Under the pieces are notes generated by a model. That model saw nothing but the letters and a program-made list of their open reading frames with translations. It was not told the DNA's origin and did no database searches. 64,000 bases of DNA from Locusta migratoria (Eukaryota; Arthropoda; Insecta; Orthoptera; Acrididae): positions 368,301,159 to 368,365,158 of the forward strand of contig CM048744.1 in NCBI GenBank assembly GCA_026315105.1, written 5' to 3'. Positions 36,390 to 50,100 of the stretch are shown one piece after another. The translations under genes and the position numbers were made by a program. How positions within the stretch are numbered: the first letter of the stretch is position 1; every line of letters starts with the position of its first letter.

Positions 36390-37079
36390 TAGTGATGAGG
36401 GGCTGGGAATATTTCCAGTGGATAGGAACTTACAAAATGGGAATATTGCTGGGAATATTTCTTTGGCCCGGAAAGATTGCAAAAAATTGGCACGTTATGA
36501 AAATTTTAAAATTTTGAAAGTTTTAACACTTATTAAAAGTTAAAGAACCATATAATTAGGTTAACTAAGTAAATTCATACATTTTAATACAGGATTATCA
36601 TACTCTGCATTAATTTCCTTGCTAATTCCATGCAGAACATGATTCACTTTGTCTGGTGGAAAAAATAATTTAAAATATTCACTAGGGCTACAATTTTTTG
36701 GCAAGTTGAAACTCCACATTTCTCTGAATGAAACCTAAATTTAAAAATATTTCTCTGGAGGTGTAATTCTCAACCGGCCGTCACATGTGGTATTTTTTAA
36801 TTTTTCCAAATGAATGATTAGAGGTGTTTCACTTTCAGAAACCTCAATTCCTGTGATGAATTATAATTTATAAAATTTATTTTCAATATTGCTATCAATT
36901 TCAGTTTTTGAATCTTTAATGTTTTACAATGTTCTATGTTAATAAAATCACTTGTATTTTCAAGTACCTAAATCATAAGACTCGGCCACTTTATTTGCAT
37001 AATTTTTCCCCAAATGACATTTTCATTGACTAAACTTTACAAATTTCATACCAGTTTAAAATAAATTTTATAGCCTACT

Positions 37080-38110
37080 AGCTGAAAACCTGGCATTGCC
37101 CTGGTACTTATTTATTTATTCCTGCCATTTTCAGGCATATATTCATTTGTGTAATGGCTGTATGTCTGTAAAATCTCGTTGGAATAAAATTAGTACTAAA
37201 GAAGTAATAGATTAAAACTTGGTGCGTGATGGGGCTGTTTTCCATGAACGTAACTGTTTATGTGCTAATGTCTCATAAACTACGTGTCATACCACGATAC
37301 AATTTAGAAGGGATACTCAACTATATACGTGTATACTGTCTGTAAAATCTCCTGTGGCCACAATTTGTAGTGTAGAAATTATAAACTGTAACGTCATACC
37401 AAATGACGTACTTTTAGTCCATCAACCAGCGGAACGTTACTGTTTATGTGCTCATATCTCATGATCTATGTGTCATACTGTGAAACAATTTAGAAGCTAC
37501 ATTCAACTATATATGTGTATACTGTTTGTAAAATTTCCTGTCGCTAAAATTTGTAGTGTTCAAATTATAAATTGTAACGTCATACCGAGAGCTGTAGTTT
37601 TACTCCATAAACAGCGAAAAAGTGGTAAGCGAGAAACTTTTTTCCTTTCATCATTTTACTATGGTTGCCAGTGAGGAAAAGTTTAATAAAGGTTTGAAAT
37701 TATGTTTAAAGTTTGTTGCAAGTCGCTAAATACTGTCATTCTCATACAGTGTGTTTCGAAAGTCTCGCCACGTTATATGGCATTTTTTGCGATTTCTGTT
37801 GCTTATGACGTAATATCTTTTGAACCATATGCCCTATGTGATTCTTAACCATACAGCAATTGTTACCTCACGGTAAGGAATGTGTGTACCAAATTTGGTT
37901 GAAATCGGTCCAATGGTTTAGGAGAAAATGAGCAGCATTGTCGAAAAATGCAGCAGTTTTTCACGCATCTTATTGTTTATGACATCATATCTTGTGAAAT
38001 ATATATCGTATGTGATTCTTACACTTGCAGTGACTGTCCTCATGGATTGAAGCTTATGTATACAAAATTTCATGAAGATTGGAACAAAACTGTAGATTTG
38101 TATGCAACAC
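37080..38110 (+). repeat. Diverged tandem units (186 and 174 bp) within the hAT-like element
   Basis: The start TAGCTGAAAACCTGGCATTG resembles a repeat head I have seen in arthropods. Units starting GAACGTAACTGTTTATGTGC at 37246 and GAACGTTACTGTTTATGTGC at 37432 are 186 bp apart. A second pair, TATGACGTAATATC at 37804 and TATGACATCATATC at 37978, is 174 bp apart. The phrase AAATTTGGTTGAAATCGG is similar in style to the Helitron-like units at 18.6-19.5 kb. Confidence 0.6.
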
Positions 38111-40040
38111 GTACAAACATGCGGACACTCTGCTTTATATATTAGAAAATATCACTAACATTGACTGAAAACTTAAGAAATTGAATAAACAAACCTCCCT
38201 GTGTTTTTTAGTATTTAGTAGCTGCTTACTAGATGACATAGCAATATTATAAATTTGGTTTTTCTAATGGTTGATTATTCTGAGGTTGGCAGTTCTAGGC
38301 AACATAAGAATCTTAAATTTCGCTGCTTGGTATTTCTAGGGCTAATTCTCTGATATTTAAAATACTTTAGGTATAAGTTACTCGCTAGTAGACTGCTAAT
38401 AATCTCGATGTTCAACGGTTTGACTTCGGACAGTAAAAATTTCAGTCTATATTTTCTGATGACACAAATTCGTTTGAACACATGTTCAGTGAATCACTGA
38501 AAGATTTCACACACAACTCGATGTCTACATATAAAGGTTAATGGACCGGAGAATGAAGAGGTGCATTGAACACTTTCACCCTGACAAATTACTGCAATTT
38601 AACACTATGCTTCTATACTGATGCCCAATATTTAAGCAGAACTTTGAGTAGTTGAGAAAAGAATGAAGTGTTATTGGAAAAGATTTTAGACGTGAAGAGC
38701 AGCCTTTTTTGTTATACCTTAAAAATGACGGGCGTTCACCTCCCGAAATACTGGCTGTTGTCGAAGACGTTGTCCAACTATATTCCCGTAAATTATTTGA
38801 ATGTAACATAGAAAATAAGCCCAATTTTCACAGCAAAAGTAATCGCTGTAGGGATTAGTAAATTAGAAATACCTTCCGCAGTACCATATCTGGCTCAAGC
38901 CATAAGTTGTCAGCAATCGTAAAAAATCGAAAGCACTCAGACAAATAACATATTAGGGGAGACCAGTGGAATGGTGCCACCTTAAGGGAAACCAGTTTTT
39001 TTAAATTATTAAAAGTGTGCCTTTTTCGTACAGAATAATACCACAGCTTCGCCAGCTAATATGCTTTATTATAATTTTTTCAGCCATGTATTTTGTTAAG
39101 TTTTACTGTTAAAAATATATTGTGAAAGTATACGCAGTGGTGCATTACCCTGGATTCTGGGGTTACGATGCCATACATTTCAAAATCAAGGATAAACCTA
39201 CACGATGAATGAGTAGTAGTAAATAAGAATTACAACTGTTCTAATTTATACTTATCTCTCTACTGTATTAGACATTTAGAAGGCTTCAAGTACTAGTCGA
39301 TGTAAAATTGGAATGAAAGGAGATTTTATAATTTAGACTTGATTAAGACACCACAAAAGTCAGAAATACAATTTTTGGCACTTCAAAACTGCTACATTCT
39401 GCAAGTGCCCATTTCACAAAATGTATGCATCTCTATTACACTTAATTTTACATAAATTTCCCACCATGGCTCATTGCCCCAGTTGTAAAATATGGCTAAA
39501 AATGTCAATTTAAAGCGAAACAATTAGGTTAGAGACACAAAATTGAAGCTAAATATCTACAGATTACGTTAATATGAATATTAAAATGCACTGACAGCTT
39601 TATTTCAATTAAATACAAACTCGAAAATTAGATCCAAAACGTTGAATCTAACAATTACTTTCACATGATTAATATCTTTCAAGAGAGGGGGTTTGTCTGC
39701 TATACAATGCTGCCACTTTAGGCATGTGTGCTTGCAGATGATCAGCATATGTGGTATAAATTACACATGGAAGTAATAAGGTTGTGATTTCATATGTTTG
39801 TTCTTGTTTAGTCACACTCGTTAAAAAAGACATTAGTTTTTGTCACGTACAAGTTTGCTGCCCTACTGTCAGTAGATCACTGAAGTTTGTGGCAGTAGTA
39901 AACATAAGACACGGTGATCTTCGTTGCACGCTAGGCATGCCTTGCACGGTACTTTAAACTGTCTGCCTGGGGAGCATGTTTTTGGCTGGAATTCAATATT
40001 TGTTCATTGTTACTGAAGGTTAGGTAGTGGTTACCTGAGC

Positions 40041-40041
40041 A

Positions 40042-40079
<38 letters not shown>
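40041..40079. repeat. (ATT)n microsatellite
   Basis: Trinucleotide run, giving a spurious poly-Asn ORF on the minus strand. Confidence 0.95.
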
Positions 40080-40853
40080 CATCATCATCTTTTTTTTTTT
40101 TTAATTGGCAAGATTTACAGTCGTGAAAGTTTTGCACGACACTTGCCTAGGCCTCACGAAGGCCACCAATAAGACACTCGAGGCAAAGTGTCCCGACAAC
40201 AAGTAAGAAGCCAAAGCTCAACTAAGCATAGATTACAACTTACAGACACCCTGGTACCTCTCTTTGTTGGCAAAGTTATCAGTCTCACTCTCATATTCAT
40301 TACACAAATTACTGTCAATTTTTAATTTTACCACAAGTGTCAAAAATAAATAAAAAAAACGCACTTGGGGGGGGGGGGGGCACCCCACCTGTATCTACAC
40401 CTTTTTTTTTATAAGTGTTTGTGTTTGTTTTATTAAAAAAAAATAATTTGAGTAATTTCTTTTTAAAATTATATATTCCCAAGAAATATATTTAATTATA
40501 ATTTTTTTATTAAAATCTATTTTAGTTTTTGTGTTTGATTTAACTATATAATTACTGCCTCAAACCTAATAAGTTTTATTGAGCTAACTGGCTAATTAAT
40601 CATAAATTCCTGGGAATTTCTGAATTTTGGGAATATTGCCAACAATATCCCTGGGAATATTTCCTTGATTTTAAATTCCTGGGAATTCCACAACAGTAGA
40701 CAAGACGAAGGGTACCACAGAGGCTTCCATGCCTCCACCCCACTCCACCTCAGCCTCTGAGGACGTTCCAGAAACAATGGATGTTGAGCCAGAAAACCGT
40801 CAGTCAGGAGATTTGAGTGACGCTGGGGTGTAATTTGTCCTCTCGTATCATTC

Positions 40854-41560
40854 ATGTCTTCCCAGTTATTGGACAGCATCATCCTCCAATGGAAATGTGG
40901 CAGTTTCTTCCCCCTCCTGGCTGAGCTGCGACAACTTTTAAGCATAACGTCTGCTTTCTGCATTGCCTTACAAGAAACTTGGTTTCCAGCAATGCGGACC
41001 CCAGCCCTTTGTGGCTACAGGGGATATTATTCTAATCGTAGCTCATATAACAGGGTCTCAGGTGGTGTGTGTGTGTGTGTGTATATGCCCTTACTTCCAT
41101 TTATGGTGAACCCGTGCCCCTTCACACCCTGTTGGAAACAGTGACTGTCGGGGTAAGGACAACACAAGAGTTTACTGCCTGTAGCTTCTATCTCCCTCCA
41201 GATGGTTATGTTTCCTTGCATGTTTCGGCTACACTTATTTTGCAACTCCCCCCACCTTTCTTCTTATTGGGCGACTTCAATACACACAATCCTTTTTGCA
41301 GTGCTACTACACTTTCTGGTCGAGGCAGTGTCATAGAGACCTTACTATCTCAACTCAACCTCTGCCTCTGAAATACTGGTGCCCCCACACACTTCAGTGT
41401 GGCGCATGGCACATTCTCGGCCATTGACTTATCGGTCTGCAGCCACAGCCTTCCTCCATCTGTCCACTGGAGAGCCCACGATGATTTGTGTGGCATGACA
41501 ATTTTCCTCTTTTTCTGTCACTCCCACACCATCAGTCCCCAGAATGCCTCCACAGGAGGG
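40854..41560 (+). pseudogene. LINE-B ORF2, AP endonuclease
   Basis: IILQWKCGSFFPLLAELRQL and ALQETWFPAM (Glu motif) open the domain. After frame changes FLLGDFNTHN (Asp/Asn) and FSAIDLSV appear. The SDH-type final block is degraded near 41480. A (GT)n stretch at 41062-41083 has disrupted the reading. Confidence 0.78.
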
Positions 41561-41972
41561 CTTTAAGCAGGGCTAACAGCGAAGATTACGTGTCTACTGC
41601 TATTGTTAGATCTCCCCCACATGATACCATCGACGTGGTGGTCGAGAGCGTCATTCACACCATTGTTCTTGCCTTGAGAGCTGCAATTCTATGTCTCACA
41701 GGGGGTGCCCACGGGAGGAGACAGTGCCATGGTGGTTGCCGGAAATAGCTGAGGCTATTAGAGATCGTAGGCAGGCCTTACAGCGCTAAAAGTGTTGCCC
41801 CTCTCGTGAGCATCTCATCACGTTCAAACGGCTTTGCGCTCGTGCTCACCAGCTAATCAGAAGACAGAAACAGGAGTGCAGGGAAAGGTACATCTCCGCT
41901 ATTTGGCCTGGGTACCTCAGCCTCACAGGTCTGGAGTAAAATCAGCCAGCTAAAGCGATCCGTGGGATCTCC

Positions 41973-43200
41973 ATGAATGGAGTTATATGTACGAACCCAG
42001 CCATACTTGCAGAGATGTTTGCTGAGCATTATGGATGTGCCTTTGCCTCTGCAAATTACCCACCAGCTTTCCGTACATTGAAGGAGCGGGTAGAACGCCA
42101 GCCCCTCTCCTTGACCACCCACCGCTCTGAATCCTATAACACTCCTATCACTGAGTGGGAGCTCCTCAGTGCTCTTACACAATGTCCTGACACGGCACCT
42201 GGGACTGATAGCATCCATAGCCAAATGCTTAAGCACCTCTCAGCAGACAATCGGTGTAATCTTCTGCGGTCTATAATCACATTCGGTGTGATGGTGTTTT
42301 CCTGTTGCAATGGTGGGAGAGTATCATCATCCCGGTGCTTAAACCCAGCAAACATTCTCTTTCCCTGGATAGCTATCGACCCATTAACCTGACTAATGTT
42401 CTAAGCAAACTGTTGGAGCGGATGGTAAGTCGGTGGTTGTGTTGGATTCTTGAGACTCGGGGCTTACTGGCTCCATGCCAGGGCAGTTTCCCCCAAGGTT
42501 ACTCTACCACCGACAATCTGGTGTACCTATAGTCTGCAATCCGCACAGCCTTTTCCAGGCACCATCATCTTGTTGCCATCTTCTTTGATATGCACAAATC
42601 ATATATGACCTCTTCAACACTTTACATGACTGGGGCCTTTGGGGCTTCCTGCCGATTTTTATCCAGAATTTTTTAGCTGTCCGTACCTTTTGTGTTCAAA
42701 TTGGTGCCTCCTGGAGCACCTCTCATATCCAGGAAAATGGGGTTTCTCGGGGCTCTGTTTTAAGCGTTCCTTTATTTTTAGTGGCCATCAACAGTTTAGC
42801 GACAGCAGTTGGATCGTTAGTGTCCCCTGCTCTTTATGCTGACGACTTTTGTATCTCTTTTAGTTCCTGCAGCACCCAAGTAGTCGAGCGCAAGTTGCAG
42901 GGTGCTATTCGGAAGGCACAGTCCTGGGCACTTACCCATGGCTTTCAGTTTTCTGCCACCAAGAGCAGAGTGATGCACTTCTGTCGGCGTCGGACTGTTC
43001 ACCCTCACCCTGAACTTTATCTTGACGATGAACTTCTAAACGTAGTAGAAACCCGTCAGTTTTTAGGGCTGCTCTTTGACGCCTGGCTGCCATGGCTTCT
43101 CCACATTTGTCAGCTGAAACGGGATGCTGGCGCCATCTCAACATTCTCAGACACCTGGGTTATACGACCAGGGCTGCTGACCGCTCCACAATCTTGAGGC
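41973..43200 (+). pseudogene. LINE-B ORF2, reverse transcriptase
   Basis: The reading includes DTAPGTDSIHSQMLKHLS and then SLDSYRPINLTNVLSKLLER (fingers, 42360-42425). A decayed motif A follows (LVAIFFDMHKSY, 42570-42600). LYADDFCISFSS (motif C, 42835) keeps both aspartates, followed by HGFQFSATKSRVMHFCRRR and RQFLGLLFDAW. Frameshifts lie near 42300, 42530 and 42770. Confidence 0.8.
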
Positions 43201-43599
43201 TAACACAGCACTGGTGCAGTCCCATCTCGATTTTGGGTGCATTGCCTATGGATCTGCATCATTTTCGGCACTTCATCTGCTGGACCCCATTCACAACTGT
43301 GGGGTTCGCATTGCGATGGGTGCCTTCTGCACCATCCCCGGGAACAGCTTACTGGTGGAGGCTGGGGTCCCACCTTTGGAGGTCCGCCGCCTACACCTGC
43401 TCGCGGCTTATGCAGCCAATGTACATTGCTCCCAAGGCCACCGGAACTGTCGTCTCCTTTTTTTTTCTGATGTGGTCGTCCACCCCCACCGACGACGCCC
43501 CCGATCAGGTTATACGATTGCCTTTCAAATTTGATACCTCCTGTTGGAGCTTGAGTCTTTTCCCCTTCCATCTCCAAATCAGGTACGTGCACGTACGCC

Positions 43600-44568
43600 T
43601 CCGTGGTGTTTGCCAAGGCTGTCTACTCGGCTGGACTTTGCCCACGGGCCCAAAGACTCGGTTCCCTCGGAGGCTCAACACCATCGTTCTCAGCTGTCGT
43701 TGAGGAGTTTCCTGTTTATAGCTTGATCTACATGGATGCTTCTCTGGTCGATGGCCATGTGGGATATGCTTATGTTCATGGTGACCGTGTAGAACAGCAC
43801 TCCCTGCCAGATGGCTGCTGTGTTTTCACTGAACTCTTGAGCACATCCGGTCCTGCTCAGGTGAGTCTTTTTCTTATTTGCAGCAACTCCCTGAGCAGCC
43901 TTGGAGCTCTGGACCAGTGTTACCCGTGGTCTCCACTGGTGTTGGCCATGCAGGAGATACTTTGTGCCCTTGAACTGTCTGGGTAATAAGTGGTGTTCAT
44001 CTGGTCTCCAGATCATGTGGGTATCCCAGGCAATGAATGTGTTGACAGGCTTGCCACGCAGGCTGTCGGTGCATCCATTCTGGAGATCGGCCTCCCAGTT
44101 TCTGATCTCCGTTCATTGTTGCGCCATCGGGTACTTCGGCTTTAGGATGCTGAGTGGCCTATCCTGACCACGCTCAACAAACTCCGGGTAGTCAAGGAGA
44201 CTACGGCAGTGTGGCATTCCTCCATGTGGGCCTCTTGCCGGGATTCTTTGGTGCTGTGTAGAATCCGCATTGGCCATACATGGCTCACCCATGAACATCT
44301 CCTTCGTGGTCAGGATCCACCCTAGTGTTAGTTTGGCTCCCATTTGATAATAGTCCACATCTTATTGGACTGCCCAGTTTTAGCCGCCTTGCGGCGGAGT
44401 TTTAACCACCCTGACGTTTTATCAGATGTTTTACGTGACAATGCTACAACGGCAGATTCAGTTTTGTTTTATTTGAGCAGTGGGTTTTTATCATTCTCTC
44501 TAATTGGAGGTTTCCTTGTGCTGCCGAGTGATCGACTTTTCGTTTTTTACTCTTATGGTTGGCATTGA
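43600..44568 (+). pseudogene. LINE-B ORF2, RNase H and C-terminus
   Basis: LIYMDASLVDGHVGYAYV carries the first RNase H Asp, and VFTELLS the Glu. ICSNSLSSLGALDQCYPWSP has Asn where the second Asp normally sits (SDS to SNS). After two stops (43984), WSPDHVGIPGNECVDRLA follows. The Cys/His end is partly kept as IIVHILLDCPV. Loss of the second Asp would inactivate RNase H even without the stops. Confidence 0.78.
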
Positions 44569-44600
44569 CTTCTTTGTTTTATTACCTTTTGTTGTTAGTG

Positions 44601-45915
44601 TAGAAAGATACAAAAAAGCCAAGATCGCTGATCATCAATTTTTATTTAAGACGACTGGTTTCGCTGAACTATGTCAGCATCATCTGGTCCAATAAAATCA
44701 TTTTACAAGACCATAATCTTGTAATGTCAATCAGTTGCTATGTAGGTGCACTATGTCATTATAATAAAACATAATTATCACTCTGTTAACCTTATCTATA
44801 TAACATCATTTTTGTTAGAGTGCACCACTCTGTTGTTTGCAAAATTGAACAAGGATGCTGTACCTGGTCATTCAACTCCATATACCCCTTGGACTTCTTT
44901 GGGAAAAAGGAGGAGTGTTATTCAAAGTGGCATGAGAAAATAAGTTTGAATGTTATTCATTGTTTCAACAGGCAAGTGAGGCAATAAGGGCTTCTACACC
45001 CACTTAATAAGCCCCTTAAAATGCTTATACTTCGTATGTGTAAGTTACTGTTTTCTATTACATAAATTTTTTTATGATTAATGATTATAGTTAATTTTTT
45101 GTACCTTTGTGACTCATTAACCCATTACACGATCTTTCTTTCAATAATTCATAGCTAAAAGTTGATTGCACTGAGAGAAAGAGGTAGGGCTTGGCCTAAC
45201 AGCCGAAGTGCTGCAACCCTCAATGTAGGTTTCTGCTCCCAGCTTCTTCTCCTCAGGGACCATGTAAACATCTATGACTTTGTATCCGAGAACCTTGTGT
45301 TGTTAGGTCGCAACTTGTTAAGATCTATATACATCATGCCTTTAGTCGTTGAGATGTAAGTTGCCCTACTATCTGAAATTTTTTTAGGGTCTGATTTTGT
45401 TTTTGCCAATTTAGACTAAATTTTTCTGGCAGAATGTAGCTTGTAAAATCCTTTTCATCTAGTTATACAATATGCCCAAAATCCCTTGCAACAAGTTATT
45501 GCTTGAGATATAAAAACTAGAAGTCACAAAAAAATTCCACTCATTTTGCTCAGTGTCATGAATGAAGCCAAATAACTGATTATACTCAGCTAGTACAGTT
45601 TCTATGAGCATTAAACTTCATCAATATTCATTGGGGACGTGTCTGAAGGTTCACATAAATCTTCAACAAAATGTGTGACGGTTACCAAGAAAGACCTAGG
45701 CGAGTTGACATGAAATGACCCACAGTTATCTTTAGCTATTTCATTGTTTCCTGTCCAGGATTTTCCACTGTTGCTGTACTGCTCAATAGTTACACTCTTA
45801 GAATTGTATTTATGTATCAACATGAAGAGTTTTTGTTTATTTCATCTATCATGTCTATTTAATGTAATACTGCATTGTAAGGTTTGGCTTTGAGAACAGT
45901 TTAATATCATTTCAG
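44601..45915 (+). other. Intron 2, distal part; nothing recognised
   Basis: No supported ORF or repeat match. The interval ends with the intron 2 acceptor TATCATTTCAG. Confidence 0.5.
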
Positions 45916-46025
45916 ACAAATGTGTAAATCCTGAAACTAAGAGGCCATATCCAGTCTCGATGATAGAAAAAGCCATGAAGGATGTTCATTTTTCTGTGAA
46001 ACCTAATAGAAATGCCAAACAACAG
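45916..46025 (+). CDS. SBDS: SBDS, exon 3
   Basis: The exon is bordered by TTTCAG and donor GTATGA (46026). It completes Asp118 and runs to residue 154. The reading KCVNPETKRPYPVSMIEKAM, then KDVHFSVKPNRNAKQQ, is the central helical domain, which carries the strongly conserved CVNPETKRPY block. The exon ends in phase 0 with CAG. The reading is intact and the flanking introns are 16.2 and 17.0 kb. Confidence 0.97.
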
Positions 46026-46222
46026 GTATGAGAACAACAATTTTTTTTTGATGAATCAAACACATGCACTATTTAGTGAGTTGCAGTCAATTCTTTTATT
46101 TCTTCTGAGTAAATGTATAAGATAGCCCATCTGTTTTGTATGAACTTAAACAGAAATTAGAAACCTGAAAAAACAAATGTGTAATGGATAAGGTGCCAAT
46201 TGTAGAATGAGTATTGGCAGGG

Positions 46223-46450
46223 TGTAATGTCGGGGTGAACAGAAGATGAAGTCATAGGCATAGTCCCATTACTTTTACATGACTTTATTCACAACCCAAT
46301 ACTTAAATACATAAACAGTGATCATTTTCTCAGCGGCCTACCAACTCAAGCATGGCATGGCCAACCTGTGGCTAGTGATGACACCGTAAGCTGACAGGAG
46401 AGACCCACTTGAACTTTGCATGGCCAACTCTATCCGCAGACAGTGTCACA
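46223..46450 (-). mobile_element. Solo-LTR candidate
   Basis: On the minus strand the block begins TGTGACACTG and ends CGACATTACA, giving TG...CA ends with short inverted TGT/ACA. It carries a TATTTAAG box and an AATAAA signal in the same orientation at plausible LTR spacing. I could not find a matching target duplication, which keeps this tentative. Confidence 0.42.
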
Positions 46451-46989
46451 CCTGTTGTAATCTGACGATATTTATTAACTTTTTAAAATTTTTATAATAT
46501 TTTATTTTGCAATCACTATAAATTTGTTTTTGCTCTGGAATAAAATCACTCTCTATCTTCTTCTTCTTCTTTTTTTTTAGTCAATATTCAAGAAGTTCTC
46601 CCTTAAAAAGACATGTTCCATTTAGTCTGTATCTTCGGAGAGAACACGGGAAATTTAGAAGTTGTATCTCCAGACTTCGTGGAATATCAAAGATTGCATC
46701 ATTAGTTAAGAAGAAACATTACAAAGCCAATACATCAAATTTGAAATAACTTTCCACACTCGTGTAGTTCGTGAAACTTTAGGAGTCTATTTTGACCCAT
46801 CTAACTACTACATAGAGTTGTACATATTCAAGACTTGTCAACTCAACAATTCTAAGTACACTGCTAACACATATCTGTTAACTATTGTCTCCACTCTTAC
46901 ATAAATGTGAAACAATTGAAAATAACATCCTGAAGTTGAACTGGATCTTCTTTGGGAATGTTTTTTTTCTGAGGTTACAACACACGCAC

Positions 46990-47135
46990 AATAGCTGTTG
47001 TGGTGTCAGGATCCTGTACGACAGTATTCCCTGGGCAATATTTGCCCACAGAATTTTAAACAACCAAAAAAATAATTTATTTGGTTATCTTCGGCTGGAT
47101 CTGAGACATGTAGTGTAACTTGTTACACTACATTG
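46990..47135. repeat. Dispersed repeat, copy 2 of 2
   Basis: Partner of 27550-27705. The best conserved end is GACATGTAGTGTAACTTGTT. Confidence 0.65.
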
Positions 47136-50100
47136 TGTGGTATCATTGTTGTGCGAATGCACACACAGTGTTGGAGTTTGAATGTTAACGTTCTGTACCT
47201 CTTTGTTCTTACACCACCTTTTCAAATAAAATTGAACAATCCGAGTGGCTCATTTAAGAAAAATTCTCTACCATACTAATTCTAATATTGTGGTTAAGAG
47301 GGGTGTGCAGACACACACCTCACTCTTTTCTTTATTTGTGTCGTCATGGTGTCCATAGTTGCTTTAAAGATATAAAGGGTATTTTCTGTCTGTCAGTGGA
47401 AAGAAAGAAGGAAGCAAGCTTGGGGTTTAACGTCCCATCGACAGTGTGGTCATTAGAGACGGAAGTCTGTCAATGTAACTACAATAAGATGTGATCATTT
47501 TTCATCAGACACATTAGGTTTTATTACATATAAAACATCTTCAGTGGTCTGCAAATACATATATCTACAATATGCTTTCTTTTCTTAGATCGAAAAACGG
47601 TTAGTAAGACAAAAGAAGATATGGGGAGAAACCATGATGTCACTATTTACCATTACAGTGGGAACGATTTTTAAACTGTGAAACAATTTTTTGTGAATAT
47701 TTATTAATTCAAATACATATTTGGTTTACATAAAGTTTGCAAATTAGGCGTTGACTCATTTGTGGCTAGTACTATGTAATAACAACAACAATAATAATAA
47801 TAATAACAACAACAATGAACACTTGTTTTTAATCTTACAAATATTTAGAAGTGGGAAAAACAAATGTTCATTTTTATTGAAAGATTTTGTATTCAGTGCA
47901 CTAATTATTTTATGTTAATGTGGTTTCTATCTTAATGAAGTAATAGAATACTCAAATTTAAGTTTCTAAATCAGCAAAACAATGAAACCTGTTCACAATT
48001 TTTAACACTCTCTCTTCAATGAGGTAGATTCTTATTATAGTTTTTCTGTCTCACTGGAGAGAAGTCTTGAAATTTCCTGAAAAAAATAATAATGTGTGTA
48101 TTAAGTTTATAGAAATACGTCAATTCATATTTGAGAACAATTGAATAGTTACCTGAAGATATTTCCATTTCAACAGTGGAACTGGTTTGAAGACAAGAGT
48201 AGCCTGAGGCGGGTAACATGAATTCTCTGTCAACCAGTTTATCCTCTGTTGTCTTCATAGTCATTACTGTAGTTTCCCAAGCCTCGCAGTAACTTCCTCA
48301 ACTCAGAGAAAAAGGCATGACTGCTTAACTTCTGTTTTGACTTCTTTCAATGGTCTAGAAGGTATAGGTAATTCTGGCCTGTGCAAATTACAAAAGAATT
48401 TTATCCATTCTTTGAAAAGCATTCAGTCATACTAAGTTACTTAGAATGGGTTGGTTTCGTGTTGCAATCTCTAATAACAGCTTACCAATCTTGTGGAATT
48501 TAAGTAATTCATTTCTGTGGAATGAGTGGCATCTATTTGTCGCACTCCAAATGGAAACCTTCAGTTACGAATGTTGTAGTTTACTTTGCATAACAGTGCG
48601 CTTTTGTCATGGGCGATTGTTTTCCGGGTCTATCCCAGAAATCCGGGATTTTTTTATTATGTACCCGGATAGTTCAGAGTTTGCATACAGGCCGTGTAAA
48701 AATTTCCCAGGAAATCAGTAATTTTCAATGCACGAAACAAATGTTTTTTGGGCGACATTTGTAGAGCTATGCGTCAGACGCGACAACGAGCGATGTTCTA
48801 TCAAAGGAACCACTGCACAGGCAGTTTGTACAAAACTTAATGAGAAGTTGGTCGTTTTATCAGTCGACGATACACAAAGCCAAGTCATCAGATTCATCGA
48901 GGCCTTGCTTGTAATTGTACTGTATAATTGAGTTTGAAAACATAATTGGCCCAGTTGAAATTTTACGTTATCTTGTACATATAAATGATAGTCAAAATTT
49001 CAGGGATTTTAATAAAGCACCACAATCACCCCTGTTTTGTCTGCGTAATTTATTCCCCCCCCCCCCCCCCCCCCATAGATCCGAAAGATGTGACATCATG
49101 AAACAAAATTATCTCACTTTGAATTTATTCAAGTGAAACCACTACAAAATTAACCAGTTGCGTGGCTATTGTGAAAACAATGTAACGTATTTACCCGAAT
49201 CTAAGCCGGACTTTTTTCCGGTTTTGGGGTTCAAAAAACCGCCTGTGGTTTAAATAGAGTACAAAGCGAACAAAGCTCTGAAAAATGGTGCTAGGAGCCG
49301 CCACAAATAACTTTACCATCTAATATAAGCAGTGATACACAGGCTTGCTTTGCAGGCGCAAATATAAAATGTAGCAGCCTTTCAAATATTAGTAGCAATA
49401 AAAATAAATTTCTTTACATTAATACCAACAATACATATAAGGCTTTAGAATTCTTCCATGAGTTGCCTCATTCTGATTTCACGTACTGTTTTGTTGAATT
49501 TTGTGAAGTGCTGGGGTATGTGAACTGAAATGAAGAACCAGGATTTCAAGACGAAAATTATTTATTAAGTGGGAAATAAAAAAGTTTCAATTGGGCGCCA
49601 TCCAGGTGGGATGACGTCAATTCAGCAATGACTTGACATCTGTTTCAATAAAAAATTTAAGGTCCAGCTTAAACACATGTAAACACACTTCCTGTCGACA
49701 GACAACTGACACCAACAGGCTGTGTAAAACACGGAAGTGTACCACTGGAATGATGATACATGGATGTGAGTTCCAAATCAGATTGTGTAATAGGCATTTA
49801 AAAATGTCCGATATCGAACACACTAGATTATACAAAGGATGATGCTCTGTACTATGAAAGAATGGAATAACAAGGAATCAAGTGATGGTGATTCAGAATT
49901 ATCGTCCCGGTATCTATTTGGTGTTATAAATATTTCGTAAAATTTGTATAATAAGTATAATAAAATTGTTTTATATTTCCGCATTTGAAGTCTAATCTAA
50001 AATCTACTAAATAAAGCCGACTGCTAAGCCTGTGTTGCGTCAGTATGCCTGACGCTACAACCACTGCCTTCATGCTACAACTTACCTGTTTTTCTCTTAC

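Larger units (their letters stand above)
36390..40698. mobile_element. hAT-like DNA transposon, 4309 bp, inserted in LINE-B ORF1
   Basis: Flanking octamers GGCAAGAC (36382-36389) and GACAAGAC (40699-40706) match at 7 of 8 positions, the size of a hAT target duplication. The ends are inverted and imperfect: TAGTGATGAGG against TACTGTTGTGG (8 of 11). Both subterminal zones carry GGGAATATT/GGGAATTCC repeats. LINE-B coding stops at the left edge and resumes at the right edge. I see no transposase, so it is non-autonomous or decayed. It contains diverged tandem repeats (37080-38110) and an (ATT)n tract. Confidence 0.7.
34868..44600 (+). mobile_element. LINE-B: I-like LINE with RNase H, split by a hAT-like insertion
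   Basis: The leader (34868-35340) matches the isolated fragment at 6190. ORF1 runs to 36389, is cut by a 4.3-kb element (36390-40698), and resumes at 40699. ORF2 follows at about 40850-44570 with endonuclease, reverse transcriptase and RNase H. Domain order and motifs parallel LINE-A, but the sequences differ enough to be a separate family. Frameshifts and stops are frequent. It has the same orientation as SBDS and lies entirely in intron 2. Confidence 0.87.

Noticed and set aside
43200..43616. 138-codon minus-strand ORF with Gly-rich stretch
   Set aside because: It is antisense to the LINE-B ORF2 region between reverse transcriptase and RNase H.
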